From Sediminibacterium sp. Gen4 (GTDB lineage: Bacteria > Bacteroidota > Bacteroidia > Chitinophagales > Chitinophagaceae), in assembly GCA_013391385.1 (NCBI GenBank), contig JACBFI010000014.1:1-64000 (forward strand): DNA of 64,000 nucleotides, written 5' to 3'. A program made the translations under genes and the position numbers. Position 1 is the stretch's first letter. Every line of letters starts with the position of its first letter. Shown in pieces: positions 42,513-52,260 of the stretch. Below the pieces are notes generated by a model that saw nothing but the letters and a program-made list of their open reading frames with translations, was not told the origin of the DNA and did not search any database.

Positions 42513-43160
42513 TTCCTTCTTCTTGTTTTTAGCATAGAACCTACAAACTGTCGTAAGCCCACAATTGTTGCATTGGGGATTTCGGGCAAGACAGGTATAT
42601 CGTCCGTGAAGTATTAGCCAGTGATGCGCTTTGTGGACCAATTCTTCCGGGATGTATTTGATCAGTTCTTTTTCGACAGCCAAGGGAGTACTTGCTTTTT
42701 CAGTGACCAATCCTAATCTTTTGCTTACCCGAAACACATGTGTATCAACAGCCATATTGGGTTGTTGATCGATGACACTGGTAATTACATTGGCTGTTTT
42801 TCTTCCAACACCCGGTAATTTCACCAACTCTTCTACTGTCATGGGTACTTCACCATTGAACTGATCGAGAAGCATATTGGCCATTCCGATGAGGTGTTTG
42901 GTTTTATTATTGGGATATGAGATACTTCTAATAAGCGGAAATAAATCATCAAAGTTGGCTTGCGCCATGGTATGTGGCGACGGGTAATGAGCAAAAATGG
43001 CAGGGGTAGTCATGTTCACTCGTTTGTCGGTACACTGCGCCGATAATATGACTGCCACCAATAATTGAAAGGGATTATCATACACCAATTCTGTTTCAGC
43101 AACGGGTATTTGTTTGCTGAAATACTCAATGACCTGAGCGTATCGTTCTTTTTTTGTCAT
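42507..43160 (-). CDS. nth: Endonuclease III (DNA glycosylase/AP lyase)
   Basis: The 217-residue base-excision repair enzyme removes oxidised pyrimidines. It has the helix-hairpin-helix LPGVGRKTANV with catalytic Lys, the catalytic Asp in AVDTHVFRVSKRLG and the [4Fe-4S] motif C-x6-C-x2-C-x5-C near the C-terminus. I chose the ATG at 43160 (MTKKERYAQV); the frame open to 43256 has no family similarity. A minus-strand -7 element (TATTTTTG, 43170-43177) lies 9 nt upstream. The stop codon lies inside the inverted repeat. Confidence 0.93.
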   Translation of the reverse strand: MTKKERYAQVIEYFSKQIPVAETELVYDNPFQLLVAVILSAQCTDKRVNMTTPAIFAHYPSPHTMAQANFDDLFPLIRSISYPNNKTKHLIGMANMLLDQFNGEVPMTVEELVKLPGVGRKTANVITSVIDQQPNMAVDTHVFRVSKRLGLVTEKASTPLAVEKELIKYIPEELVHKAHHWLILHGRYTCLARNPQCNNCGLTTVCRFYAKNKKKEV

Positions 43161-43169
43161 AACCTTCTT

Positions 43170-43177
43170 CAAAAATA
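43170..43177 (-). promoter_or_regulatory. -7 element of nth
   Basis: TATTTTTG on the minus strand, 9 nt upstream of the nth ATG at 43160. Confidence 0.45.
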
Positions 43178-43200
43178 AAGACTTCGACGGATGTAAATGA

Positions 43201-43247
43201 TTAAGCCAAAGATTCATCCGCCTTAGGCATACAAATCTTTGGCTTAA
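43201..43247 (-). terminator. Hairpin downstream of the 77-residue gene
   Basis: Arms 43201-43213 and 43235-43247 are perfect 13-bp inverted copies (TTAAGCCAAAGAT) 23 bp after the stop of the gene at 43270. There is no strong T run, so it may be a terminator or a regulator of nth. Confidence 0.5.
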
Positions 43248-43269
43248 AACAATCATTCAAGCAACAAGT

Positions 43270-43503
43270 TTATTTCTTTCTTATTGCCGAACGTGCATGA
43301 TCCATAATGGTTTTGATAGAAAGTTTAGAAGGAGACTTCATTTTCAGTTGATCTAACTGACGAATGCTTCTTTCTAAAACTGACAGTTTCTCGGTTAATT
43401 CAATATCTCCCTCTTCCAGCGCTTCGTCTACTGCTTTTTCCATGGCAGGTGAACACTCCTTATACAGGTACAATATCAAATCCTCTTCTGTAAACTTTTT
43501 CAT
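43270..43503 (-). CDS. Small acidic/basic helical protein, unknown function
   Basis: The 77-residue ORF begins MKKFTEEDLILYLYKECSP, much like the start of anti-sigma-type proteins of Bacteroidota, but it lacks the His/Cys zinc motif and any TM segment. The remainder is helical with a basic end (ARSAIRKK). It may be a small conserved regulatory protein. No partner sigma factor is adjacent. The gene has a proper ATG and normal codon usage. Confidence 0.6.
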   Translation of the reverse strand: MKKFTEEDLILYLYKECSPAMEKAVDEALEEGDIELTEKLSVLERSIRQLDQLKMKSPSKLSIKTIMDHARSAIRKK

Positions 43504-43675
43504 AACAGGGTTATATTAATTGAGCTAAGAGGATACGGTATGTACTAAAACGGGAGGCGAAACAATATTATTGCGGCAGGCCTTTCCGTAATCAGTAATT
43601 TAGTCATTCAAATCAAAGAATTACTAAGAAATAGGGATAACTTACTGAAAATCAATTTATTAATTTTCAATAAAA

Positions 43676-43707
43676 CTTGCAGCTTGTAGCTTGCCGCCTG
43701 AAGCTTA
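43676..43707. repeat. Heptad repeat, GCTTGnn family
   Basis: Units GCTTGTA, GCTTGCC, GCCTGAA follow the ftsB/divIC stop codon. The same words in inverted form lie on the other side of that gene at 44025-44101. Confidence 0.65.
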
Positions 43708-44004
43708 TTTCGCTTCTACAGAATCTTCAATGATAAAAATATCTTCCCCGTCTTTTTTCATGAGATAGCGTTCACGGGCAAATTTTTCGAGCGCAGCGGG
43801 GTTGCTTTGTATATCGTTTAATTCCTGTTGGGTCTTATTGATTTCGTCGAGATAGTATTGCTTCTTGGCTTCTAACTTTTTGAGTTCGGCATTCCGTTCT
43901 CTTTGTTGAAAAAAATCACGCTGATCAAAGAACAGCATCCATACCACAAAAAAGCCCCCGGCTAGGAAGTATTTGTTGGTGATGATGGAAGTGAGTTTTT
44001 TCAT
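43705..44004 (-). CDS. Septum formation initiator family protein (FtsB/DivIC)
   Basis: The 99-residue bitopic membrane protein has one TM helix (about 10-27) followed by a coiled coil (about 32-70, rich in E/K/L/Q) and the conserved end FARERYLMKKDGEDIFII. FtsB/DivIC acts in the divisome with FtsL and FtsQ. In this phylum the gene commonly neighbours eno, as here. A -7 element ends 4 nt before the ATG. Confidence 0.88.
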   Translation of the reverse strand: MKKLTSIITNKYFLAGGFFVVWMLFFDQRDFFQQRERNAELKKLEAKKQYYLDEINKTQQELNDIQSNPAALEKFARERYLMKKDGEDIFIIEDSVEAK

Positions 44005-44008
44005 AATT

Positions 44009-44016
44009 CAAAAATA
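44009..44016 (-). promoter_or_regulatory. -7 element of the ftsB/divIC gene
   Basis: TATTTTTG on the minus strand, 4 nt (AATT) before the ATG; leaderless geometry. Confidence 0.45.
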
Positions 44017-44024
44017 GGAGAAAA

Positions 44025-44101
44025 GCTGCAAGCTGTACGCTACAAGCCACAAGTAGAAATATTTTCCTTGCTTGAAGCTTGTAGCGTGCAGCTTGCGGCT
44101 A
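44025..44101. repeat. Inverted heptad repeat, GCTTGnn family, between eno and ftsB/divIC
   Basis: Units GCTGCAA, GCTGTAC, GCTACAA, GCCACAA face GAAGCTT, GTAGCGT, GCAGCTT across an AT-rich centre. It lies directly after the eno stop codon and would separate eno from the divisome gene. Confidence 0.75.
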
Positions 44102-44105
44102 AAAT

Positions 44106-45416
<1,311 letters not shown>

Positions 45417-45453
45417 TCAATTGGGTTGATAAATGATGTTGCAATTTACGGAA

Positions 45454-46173
45454 TTAGACGGTTGGTTGTGTAGCCGTTAGGTTACGGAACACTTCTTCCA
45501 ATGTATTCCCTTTATGTTGCAGCAGATTGCGCACCTCATCATCGGCTACAATATTGCCTTTATCAATGATGATTACCCGCTCACAAATAGCCTGAACTTC
45601 CTGAAGAATATGCGATGAAAACAGGATGGTTTTTTCTTTTCCCTGCTCTTTGATCACATTCCTGATTTCAATGATTTGATTAGGGTCTAAACCACTGGTA
45701 GGCTCATCCAAGATCAATACTTCCGGATCGTGAATCAATGCCGCAGCCAATCCCACACGTTGCTTATATCCTTTGGATAGTTGTCCGGTTTTTTTATGTA
45801 CTTCCGTACCCAACCCTGTTAATTGAATGGCTCGATCTACCGCCTTTGACACCTGATCCAATTGATGAACACCTCCAATAAATGACAAGTACTCTTTTAC
45901 ATACATGTCATAATACAAAGGATTTGCTTCCGGTAAATAGCCAATTTTTCGTTTGGCTGCCACCGGATCTTTCTGCACGTCTATCCCACAAACCTGAATA
46001 GTACCTGTATCCGGCAATAAGTATCCGGTGATCATTTTCATAGTCGTACTTTTTCCCGCTCCATTCGGACCGAGAAATCCAATGACCCCGCCTTTTTGGG
46101 CTGAAAAAGAAATCGCATTCACTGCTTTTTGACTGCCATAGGTTTTGATAATACCGTTAACTTCAATAGACAT
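45454..46173 (-). CDS. gldA: ABC transporter ATP-binding protein, GldA-like
   Basis: The 239-residue ATPase has Walker A GPNGAGKST (about 36-44), ABC signature LSKGYKQRV, Walker B VLILDEPTSGLDP and the H-loop SSHIL. The sequence MSIEVNGIIKTYGSQKAVN resembles GldA, the ATPase of the gliding-associated ABC exporter. The permease genes gldF/gldG are not adjacent, so the name is by resemblance. The ATG at 46173 is chosen; 4 nt upstream lies TATCTTTA (46178-46185), one base off the -7 consensus. Confidence 0.75.
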   Translation of the reverse strand: MSIEVNGIIKTYGSQKAVNAISFSAQKGGVIGFLGPNGAGKSTTMKMITGYLLPDTGTIQVCGIDVQKDPVAAKRKIGYLPEANPLYYDMYVKEYLSFIGGVHQLDQVSKAVDRAIQLTGLGTEVHKKTGQLSKGYKQRVGLAAALIHDPEVLILDEPTSGLDPNQIIEIRNVIKEQGKEKTILFSSHILQEVQAICERVIIIDKGNIVADDEVRNLLQHKGNTLEEVFRNLTATQPTV

Positions 46174-46300
46174 GCGGTAAAGATATAAATTCAAGGGGTA
46201 GCGCGGGTGAAAGAAAAGATAAAAATAGATCAGCAAAAACAATGACTATTTACACTGAATAATCAAGATATTTATAACTGATAATCAACTTGTTTCATCC

Positions 46301-46756
46301 ATGCATGAACAGACTTATTCAATAGAATTAGTATCTGAACAAACAGTTGCTGCACTTACTATACTCAGTCTAGAACTCTGGCCAGACTGCGACTATGATG
46401 AAGAAAAAAATCAATGGGAACAATTGATGCATTCAGCAAAAGACTATTGTGCTTTGGTAAAAATAGATGATGCGTATGTAGGTTTTATTCATATCAGTAT
46501 AAGATACGACCATGTAGAAGGTGCTGAATCAAATAATACTGCTTATTTGGAAGGCATCTATGTGAGGCCTGCTTATAGAAAAAAACAGATAGCATCGGCA
46601 TTGTTATCAAGTGGAGAAACATGGGCTAGTTCTATGGGACTAACCCAATTGGCATCGGACACAGAAATAGATAATCAAATCAGTCAACTATTTCATCAAC
46701 AAGCCGGATTTAGAGAAGTGAGTAGACTTGTTTGTTTTATCAAAACAATACAATAA
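46301..46756 (+). CDS. GNAT acetyltransferase resembling aminoglycoside 6'-N-acetyltransferase
   Basis: The 151-residue cytosolic GNAT protein has LELWPDCDYDEEKNQWEQL near the N-terminus, ISIRYDHVEGAESNN in the middle, and LEGIYVRPAYRKKQIASALL, the acetyl-CoA loop. The C-terminus (LASDTEIDNQISQLFHQQAGF then CFIK) follows the AAC(6')-I pattern. These enzymes acetylate aminoglycosides, but many chromosomal relatives act on unknown amines. No mobile element or integron lies near. Resistance is possible but not shown. Confidence 0.75.
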   Translation: MHEQTYSIELVSEQTVAALTILSLELWPDCDYDEEKNQWEQLMHSAKDYCALVKIDDAYVGFIHISIRYDHVEGAESNNTAYLEGIYVRPAYRKKQIASALLSSGETWASSMGLTQLASDTEIDNQISQLFHQQAGFREVSRLVCFIKTIQ

Positions 46757-46760
46757 AGGT

Positions 46761-46982
46761 TTAATCTTCTTGATCATACTCACCTTTCACAGCATAATAT
46801 CCAAACAAACTCAGTGCAAAAGCGATCGGCAAGAATACCAACACAAAAACACCCCACTGGATCCAGGTATCCGCTGAAGGCTTTGCTGCTATTTCTGAAG
46901 ATGCTGTACGAATCAAAAAGAAAACTGCTAATGGACCTAACAACATCCATACAATACCGGCTATTCTTTTCAGTTGTGTCAT
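46761..46982 (-). CDS. Small membrane protein with two TM helices
   Basis: The 73-residue protein has hydrophobic helices at about 5-26 and 42-65, with a short acidic tail (KGEYDQED). It starts 10 bp after the stop of the MFS gene on the same strand and is probably co-transcribed, which suggests an accessory role for the transporter. I do not recognise a characterised family. Confidence 0.7.
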   Translation of the reverse strand: MTQLKRIAGIVWMLLGPLAVFFLIRTASSEIAAKPSADTWIQWGVFVLVFLPIAFALSLFGYYAVKGEYDQED

Positions 46983-46992
46983 GTTGAATATT

Positions 46993-48510
46993 TTAATGGA
47001 TGGTTTTCCGGTTACTCAAATAAATGGCTCCTACCAATACACAAACACCTGCAATGATGATCGGATACATCAATCCCACCAATGGATCGCCTGTATAGAT
47101 GGTAGTCAATAGTGTTGCAATAAAAGGTGTTAATCCACCAAATACACCATTGCCAATATGATAAGGCAGTGACATAGAGGTATAACGAATTCTGGTAGGA
47201 AATAATTCTACCAGAAAAGCCGCAATAGGTCCATAGACCATTGTAACATAGATGATCATCACAAAAACAATTGCTACCATTTTCCAATAAACACCACTGC
47301 CCAATTGTTTGGTTTGTTGTACGATTGGTTTTGTATACTTATTGTAATCATCATACAATGTGTCTTTTGCGATCACATGCAATTGAGTTCCGTCAGTATA
47401 GGATTGATGTATTTCAATGGTGCGTACAGAATCGGTTGAGCCGGCAATTGGTTGTAGTGTCGTTTGTTCTGTTCTCTCTTCCGTTATTTCAGTTTTTTGT
47501 TCAACATCACTCAACTGCAATAATTGCTGAAACAAAGGTTTGTAGGTTACAACAGCTAAAAACATCCCTGCCAACATGATCCACTTCCTTCCCACTTTAT
47601 CACTCCAATGACCGAAGAATACAAAAAAAGGAGTGCCAAAAAGTATGGCCCAAATCAAGATGGTTCGCGACTGATCAAAATCAATCTTACATACATTCTC
47701 CAAAAAAGATTGGGCATAAAACTGCCCTGTGTACCAAACAACGCCTTGTCCCATCGTAGCACCAAACAAAGCCAATAAAACCATTTTCAAATTGGCTTTA
47801 TGACCGAAACTTTCTTTTAAAGGATTGGTAGCTGTTTTCCCCTCTGCTTTCAATTGTGAAAACAAAGGAGACTCTTGCATTTTCAAACGTATATAAATAG
47901 AAACGATCACCAATACAATTGATAATAAAAAAGGAATACGCCATCCCCAGTCATTGAATTTGGCGATAGATGCTTGTGGATCATCATCCAATGCATGCCG
48001 GGTAATAAGAATAACGCCTAATGAAACAAAGAGACCGAGTGTTGCTGTGGTTTGTATCCACGAAGTAAAATATCCTCTTCGTTCTTTTGGCGCATGTTCT
48101 GCCACATAAGTAGCCGCGCCCCCGTACTCACCCCCCAGTGCAAGTCCTTGTAATAAGCGTAATAATAAAACGATCACAGGAGCCGCAAAACCAATACTTT
48201 CATAAGAAGGAACCAATCCAATAGCAAAAGTGGAGCCTCCCATGAGGACGAGTGTTAGCAGAAAAGTATATTTTCTTCCAACAATATCTCCCAGTCTGCC
48301 AAATACCAAGGCACCAAACGGACGAACAATAAACCCGGCAGCAAATGTGGCCAAGGTGGAAAGCAAAGCAGCGGTTGGGTTGGTCTTTGGAAAAAATTGT
48401 CCGGCAATAACAGTAGCCAGACTTCCAAAAATGTAAAAATCATACCACTCGATAAGGGTTCCTAATGAGGAAGCGGTAATGACTTTCCAAATGCCTTTTT
48501 CTTTTTTCAT
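46993..48510 (-). CDS. MFS transporter, metabolite:H+ symporter type
   Basis: The 505-residue permease belongs to the MHS group (proline/betaine, citrate, 2-oxoglutarate carriers): GTLIEWYDFYIFG near the N-terminus, GRLGDIVGRKYTF as the signature loop, and LLQGLALGGEYGGAATYVAEHAP. It has about twelve TM helices. A hydrophilic segment of about 80 residues (about 325-405, including EITEERTEQTTLQ) is inserted in the second half. The substrate is unknown. It is followed by a small membrane protein. Confidence 0.88.
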   Translation of the reverse strand: MKKEKGIWKVITASSLGTLIEWYDFYIFGSLATVIAGQFFPKTNPTAALLSTLATFAAGFIVRPFGALVFGRLGDIVGRKYTFLLTLVLMGGSTFAIGLVPSYESIGFAAPVIVLLLRLLQGLALGGEYGGAATYVAEHAPKERRGYFTSWIQTTATLGLFVSLGVILITRHALDDDPQASIAKFNDWGWRIPFLLSIVLVIVSIYIRLKMQESPLFSQLKAEGKTATNPLKESFGHKANLKMVLLALFGATMGQGVVWYTGQFYAQSFLENVCKIDFDQSRTILIWAILFGTPFFVFFGHWSDKVGRKWIMLAGMFLAVVTYKPLFQQLLQLSDVEQKTEITEERTEQTTLQPIAGSTDSVRTIEIHQSYTDGTQLHVIAKDTLYDDYNKYTKPIVQQTKQLGSGVYWKMVAIVFVMIIYVTMVYGPIAAFLVELFPTRIRYTSMSLPYHIGNGVFGGLTPFIATLLTTIYTGDPLVGLMYPIIIAGVCVLVGAIYLSNRKTIH

Positions 48511-48634
48511 ATGCGTTTACAACTTACAGTAAAGAACTGATTTTCCCAAGCGCATCCTCGCCATCCGATACTTGAATGAAACTTCCCCACACTGTTCTGA
48601 TTAATTCAACAGTTCCCTTACTTTCGTTCTGTAC

Positions 48635-49834
48635 ATGTTATTCAAAGACATCATAGGGCAAGCGGCTGTAAAGCAACACCTGGCTGAAATGGTTCAGCAG
48701 AATCGATTGAGTCATGCTTTACTCTTTTTGGGTAAAGAAGGGAGTGGCGCTTTACCCCTGGCGCTGGCTTTCGCAGAGTTTGTGATTTGTCAGCCCAATG
48801 CTAGCGAACCTGTTGCAGATTTGTTTGGTGGGTTCACACCCATGGAAGCGGGTCCGGCTTATATTCCACCTGATGATATTCATAGCCAACCTGCATTTGC
48901 TAGAGCTGCACAACTGATGCATCCTGATTTGCATTTTTCTTATCCGGTGATCCCCAAAAAGGCAGGTGATAAACCGATCAGTACAGATTACATTTCGGAA
49001 TGGCGTGAGTTTATTCAGCAATATCCGTACGGAAATGTATACGATTGGTTACAGTTTATTGGCGCTGAGAATAAACAGGGAAATATTACTGCCAATGAAT
49101 GTAATGACATCATCCATAAGCTAAGTTTAAAAAGTTTTGAAAGCGATTACAAGGCTTTGGTTTTATGGATGCCTGAATATTTGGGTAAAGAAGGCAATAA
49201 ATTGCTCAAACTAATCGAAGAGCCGCCACCCAATACCTTATTTATTCTGGTGGCAGAAAACGATGAACAAATACTACCTACCATCTTAAGCCGTTGTCAA
49301 CTGGTAAAAATTCCCATGCCGGAAGATGCTGAAATTGAACGGGCGCTTATTGAAAGGGCAAAAGCCAATCCGGATACTGCTAAACAAATTGCTGCCATAG
49401 CTGAGGGGAATTATAGGGAGGCGCTGCAGTTATTACAACATGCTGAAGAAGACTGGCAAAGTTTGCTGCGCGATTGGTTGAATGCAACCCTCAAAGGTGG
49501 TCCCTTGGCCCAGATCAAGTTTACGGCGGATATCAGTGAATTGGGACGGGAAAAACAAAAGCAGTTTCTGCGCTATTTCAATCACTTGCTGGAAATGAGT
49601 ATCCGTATACGGGTAATGGGGTCTGAACAGGTGGCAGCCGGTGACCAGGAACGCGATTTTGCGAACAGATTGAATAAAATAGCTTCTGTAAGTCAGCAAC
49701 AAGCCATTATAGAGGAACTGGATCGGGCTTCCTATTATATTGAGCGAAATGCCAATGCCAAAATGCTGTTTCAGGCTTTGACCCTGAAACTCTATCACAT
49801 CATTCAGAACAAAACCCTAATTTTGAACGGATAG
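48635..49834 (+). CDS. holB: DNA polymerase III delta prime subunit
   Basis: The 399-residue clamp-loader subunit begins MLFKDIIGQAAVKQHL, has a degenerate P-loop (GKEGSGALPLA, no GKT), and carries IEEPPPNTLFIL and LSRCQ (SRC motif). Delta prime is the stator of the clamp loader and does not bind ATP productively, which fits the degenerate P-loop. A zinc-binding Cys cluster as in DnaX is absent. It is followed by 250 bp without a gene. Confidence 0.85.
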   Translation: MLFKDIIGQAAVKQHLAEMVQQNRLSHALLFLGKEGSGALPLALAFAEFVICQPNASEPVADLFGGFTPMEAGPAYIPPDDIHSQPAFARAAQLMHPDLHFSYPVIPKKAGDKPISTDYISEWREFIQQYPYGNVYDWLQFIGAENKQGNITANECNDIIHKLSLKSFESDYKALVLWMPEYLGKEGNKLLKLIEEPPPNTLFILVAENDEQILPTILSRCQLVKIPMPEDAEIERALIERAKANPDTAKQIAAIAEGNYREALQLLQHAEEDWQSLLRDWLNATLKGGPLAQIKFTADISELGREKQKQFLRYFNHLLEMSIRIRVMGSEQVAAGDQERDFANRLNKIASVSQQQAIIEELDRASYYIERNANAKMLFQALTLKLYHIIQNKTLILNG

Positions 49835-50084
49835 CCTCGGCCGCCATAGGCGGCTTGGGGAAATAGAGCGGGGAAAATGTGTTTTGTATTATTTGCTAAG
49901 TGCTGATCCATCATACCACTGAAAATATGAACGGTTATTTGACCATCCTATCATCGTAAATCACTGATTACCAGTGTACAGAACGTTGAAGTGAGTTACA
50001 CAACCGCAGCCACATAGCAGTACTACAGTCTATGCACAATAAAATTTCCCCTATTCAGTTATTAACCTGATTAATGATTTTAAT
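49835..50084. other. Non-coding gap between holB and ricT
   Basis: A 6-bp GC-rich hairpin (49840-49854, GCCGCC/GGCGGC) lies just after holB and may terminate it. The rest holds no ORF, repeat array or clear -7 element that I can see. Confidence 0.4.
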
Positions 50085-51458
50085 ATGGGATGTGGATCAT
50101 GTGGAACGGGTAAACCGAACGGATGTAAAAGCAATGGCGGCTGCAGCACGGGTGGCTGTAATCGTTTGAATGTACACGATTGGCTGATGAACCTTCCTTT
50201 CAGCGACCCTGAAAGTTCCTGTAAAGTAGTAGAAGTAAGTTTCAAACAAGGCAGTCGCAAAGAATTCTTTCGCAATACAACACTACAATTTTTTGAGAAA
50301 GGTGATTATGTAACCGTAGAAGGTGTGAGTGGATATGATGTGGGCGAAGTGAGTTTGACAGGAGAACTGGTTCGTATTCAAATGAAGAAAAAAGGGGTGG
50401 ATGAGTTCAACCCTGAAATGAAAAAAATTCTCCGCAGAAGTACCGAAAGAGATATTGAAAGTTTTCAGATCAGTAAATCTAGAGAGAAAGAGATGCTGGC
50501 AAGAAGCAGGGCGATGGCACGTACCCTGAATCTGGAAATGAAACTGAGTGAAGTAGAAGTACAGGCCGATGGCAAAAAAGCTACTTTCTTTTATACCGCC
50601 GATGACCGTGTTGATTTTCGTGAACTCATCAAGCAGTATGCGAATGATTTCAAGGTAAAAGTAGAAATGCGTCAGATTGGTATCCGTCAGGAAGCTGCGA
50701 AAGTGGGTGGTATTGGAAGTTGCGGACGTGAACTGTGTTGCAGTACCTGGTTACATGATTTTAAAAGTGTAAATACTACTGCTGCTCGTTATCAGAATTT
50801 ATCGATCAATCAGACCAAACTCAGCGGACAGTGTGGCCGTTTGAAATGTTGTTTGAATTATGAGTTGGATACTTATTTAGATGCGTTGCAGCATTTCCCG
50901 GATTATGCCGATCAATTGGATACTGCTATGGGTCCTGCATATCTCATCAAGAAAGATATTTTCAAAAATTTGATGTGGTATGTATTACCCAATAATACCA
51001 AACACTATCCACTCACCATTCAGCGTGTGAAGGAAATCAAACGCCTGAATCAGCAAGGACAAAAAGTAGAAGAACTGCAACCGGTAGAAGTCACCAGCAG
51101 TAAGCCTAAAGAAGTAGAACCTGCTTTTGTAGATGTAGTTGGACAAATTAGTTTACGCAGTCTGGAGCGCAATGATAAACGTAGAAAGGATCAGCAGCGT
51201 GGTGATAGAAGAAACGGAGGGCAGCAGCAGGGGACAAGGGGACAAGATTCAAGACCACAAGGAAATCAAGGAAGAGGACAAGGACCAAGACCGCAGGGAA
51301 ATCAGCAAGGGAATAGGCCACAAGGTCCAAGACCTCAAGGAAATCAGCAGGGAAATAGGCCTCAAGGTCCAAGACCACAAGGGAATCAAGGAAGAGGACA
51401 AGGACCAAGACCGCAGGGAAATCAAGGTGGTGAACAGCAGCCTAAGCCGGATGCTTAA
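50085..51458 (+). CDS. ricT: PSP1-domain protein RicT with N-terminal Cys cluster and QGN-rich tail
   Basis: The 457-residue protein has an N-terminal Cys/Gly cluster (MGCGSCGTGKPNGCKSNGG), a PSP1 core (about 40-330) with GSCGRELCCSTWL and GQCGRLKCCLNYE, and a low-complexity tail from about residue 380 built of QGNRPQGPRPQGN-type repeats. In Bacillus, RicT works in a Fe-S complex that promotes RNA processing; a similar role here is inferred. The tail is encoded by near-identical DNA repeats that resemble the intergenic repeat after clpX. The N-terminal Cys cluster could be a second metal site. Confidence 0.8.
   Translation: MGCGSCGTGKPNGCKSNGGCSTGGCNRLNVHDWLMNLPFSDPESSCKVVEVSFKQGSRKEFFRNTTLQFFEKGDYVTVEGVSGYDVGEVSLTGELVRIQMKKKGVDEFNPEMKKILRRSTERDIESFQISKSREKEMLARSRAMARTLNLEMKLSEVEVQADGKKATFFYTADDRVDFRELIKQYANDFKVKVEMRQIGIRQEAAKVGGIGSCGRELCCSTWLHDFKSVNTTAARYQNLSINQTKLSGQCGRLKCCLNYELDTYLDALQHFPDYADQLDTAMGPAYLIKKDIFKNLMWYVLPNNTKHYPLTIQRVKEIKRLNQQGQKVEELQPVEVTSSKPKEVEPAFVDVVGQISLRSLERNDKRRKDQQRGDRRNGGQQQGTRGQDSRPQGNQGRGQGPRPQGNQQGNRPQGPRPQGNQQGNRPQGPRPQGNQGRGQGPRPQGNQGGEQQPKPDA
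51230..51432 (+). repeat. Coding tandem repeats in the ricT tail
   Basis: A 53-nt segment at 51252-51304 recurs at 51372-51424 with one mismatch, and intermediate copies are spaced about 42 nt. CAAG words recur every 7-9 nt. The string GACAAGATTCAAGA is shared exactly with the intergenic array after clpX (12868-12915). Confidence 0.8.
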
Positions 51459-51560
51459 TTAATAGGAAAAAAAATGTATTTAAAAGGTATCATTCATGTG
51501 ATACCTTTTTTTGTGCCGTTAGTACTACTTCGTATAAATACCTGATTTTTTAGACTACGC

Positions 51561-51589
51561 TTGGTACGGATGGGTTGAGTGTAGATTTG
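51561..51589 (+). promoter_or_regulatory. Promoter of the parDE operon
   Basis: TTG at 51561-51563 and TAGATTTG at 51582-51589 are 18 nt apart, close to the Bacteroidota -33/-7 layout. Confidence 0.5.
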
Positions 51590-51655
51590 ATGATCCGAAA
51601 GAATACAATTATTCATCCCAAACTCAACAAATGAAATTAATGAGCAGCAATTCGA

Positions 51656-51680
51656 AAAGTTACCAAAATTTGGTAACTTT
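51656..51680 (+). promoter_or_regulatory. Perfect 25-bp dyad, probable ParD operator
   Basis: Two 12-bp arms (AAAGTTACCAAA and its exact inverse) flank one central A. It lies 16 bp before the ParD ATG at 51697 and downstream of the -7 element, a usual position for antitoxin autoregulation. A second -7-like element (TAACTTTA, 51674-51681) overlaps its right arm. Confidence 0.6.
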
Positions 51681-51696
51681 AACCGAAACAGGTTTT

Positions 51697-51945
51697 ATGG
51701 GTAGAAATACATCTGTATCTCTTGGAGATTATTTTGAAAAATTTGTAGACGCAAAAGTCGAAGAAGGAAGGTATAAAAATGCAAGTGAAGTCATTCGTGC
51801 TGGCTTACGGTTATTGGAAGAAGAAGAAACAAAAGTGAGAGCTTTAAAAAAAGCATTAGAAGACGGTATGACAAGCGGGGTAGTCAAAAACTTTGATCCG
51901 AAAAAACACCTGAAATCTTTAAAGTCAGCAAAGACAGGTGGCTAA
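51697..51945 (+). CDS. parD: Antitoxin of the ParD family (ribbon-helix-helix)
   Basis: The 82-residue antitoxin starts MGRNTSVSLGDYFEKF, the usual ParD N-terminus, followed by GRYKNASEVIRAGLRLLEEEE, the RHH DNA-binding helices. The C-terminal half (from about 50) should wrap the toxin. An in-frame ATG at 51631 would give 104 residues but places the operator dyad inside the coding sequence; I prefer 51697. It overlaps the toxin gene by 8 bp, so translation is probably coupled. The pair is isolated from any mobile element. Confidence 0.85.
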   Translation: MGRNTSVSLGDYFEKFVDAKVEEGRYKNASEVIRAGLRLLEEEETKVRALKKALEDGMTSGVVKNFDPKKHLKSLKSAKTGG

Positions 51946-52252
51946 TTATATTATTTCAAGAAAAGCACTGGATGATCTTTCAGATATATGGAAGTACAGT
52001 TTGGAAGTCTGGTCTGAAAAACAAGCAGATCGATATTACAATGAGATTGTACAAGCATTTGAAGCTGTATCTATCAATCCCTCAATAGGAAAAAAGTATT
52101 TGCAGTTAGATGTATTGATTAAAGGTTACAAGGTAAATCGACACATCATTTTTTATTCTTTAGACAAAGAAAATACGCTATACATCATTCGCATACTTCA
52201 TGAGAAGATGGACACTAAGAGTCATATCGCTACTGAAGTTAATCGTGAATAG
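51938..52252 (+). CDS. parE: Toxin of the ParE/RelE family
   Basis: The 104-residue toxin begins at a GTG (51938) inside the antitoxin's last codons: MANYIISRKALDDLSDIWKYS is the typical ParE start. It has NPSIGKKY and the C-terminal strand pattern YKVNRHIIFYSL with IIRILHEKMD. ParE toxins poison DNA gyrase, and the related RelE toxins cleave mRNA. Assignment to ParE follows from the ParD partner. The ORF is intact, so the module is probably functional. Confidence 0.88.
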   Translation: MANYIISRKALDDLSDIWKYSLEVWSEKQADRYYNEIVQAFEAVSINPSIGKKYLQLDVLIKGYKVNRHIIFYSLDKENTLYIIRILHEKMDTKSHIATEVNRE

Positions 52253-52260
52253 CAATAAAA

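Noticed and set aside
50051-50275. 74-codon minus-strand ORF at the ricT start
   Set aside because: Antisense to the conserved Cys-rich start of ricT; no independent support.
51561-52252. ParDE as sign of a genomic island
   Set aside because: Flanking genes are housekeeping, base composition looks unchanged, and no mobility gene is present.
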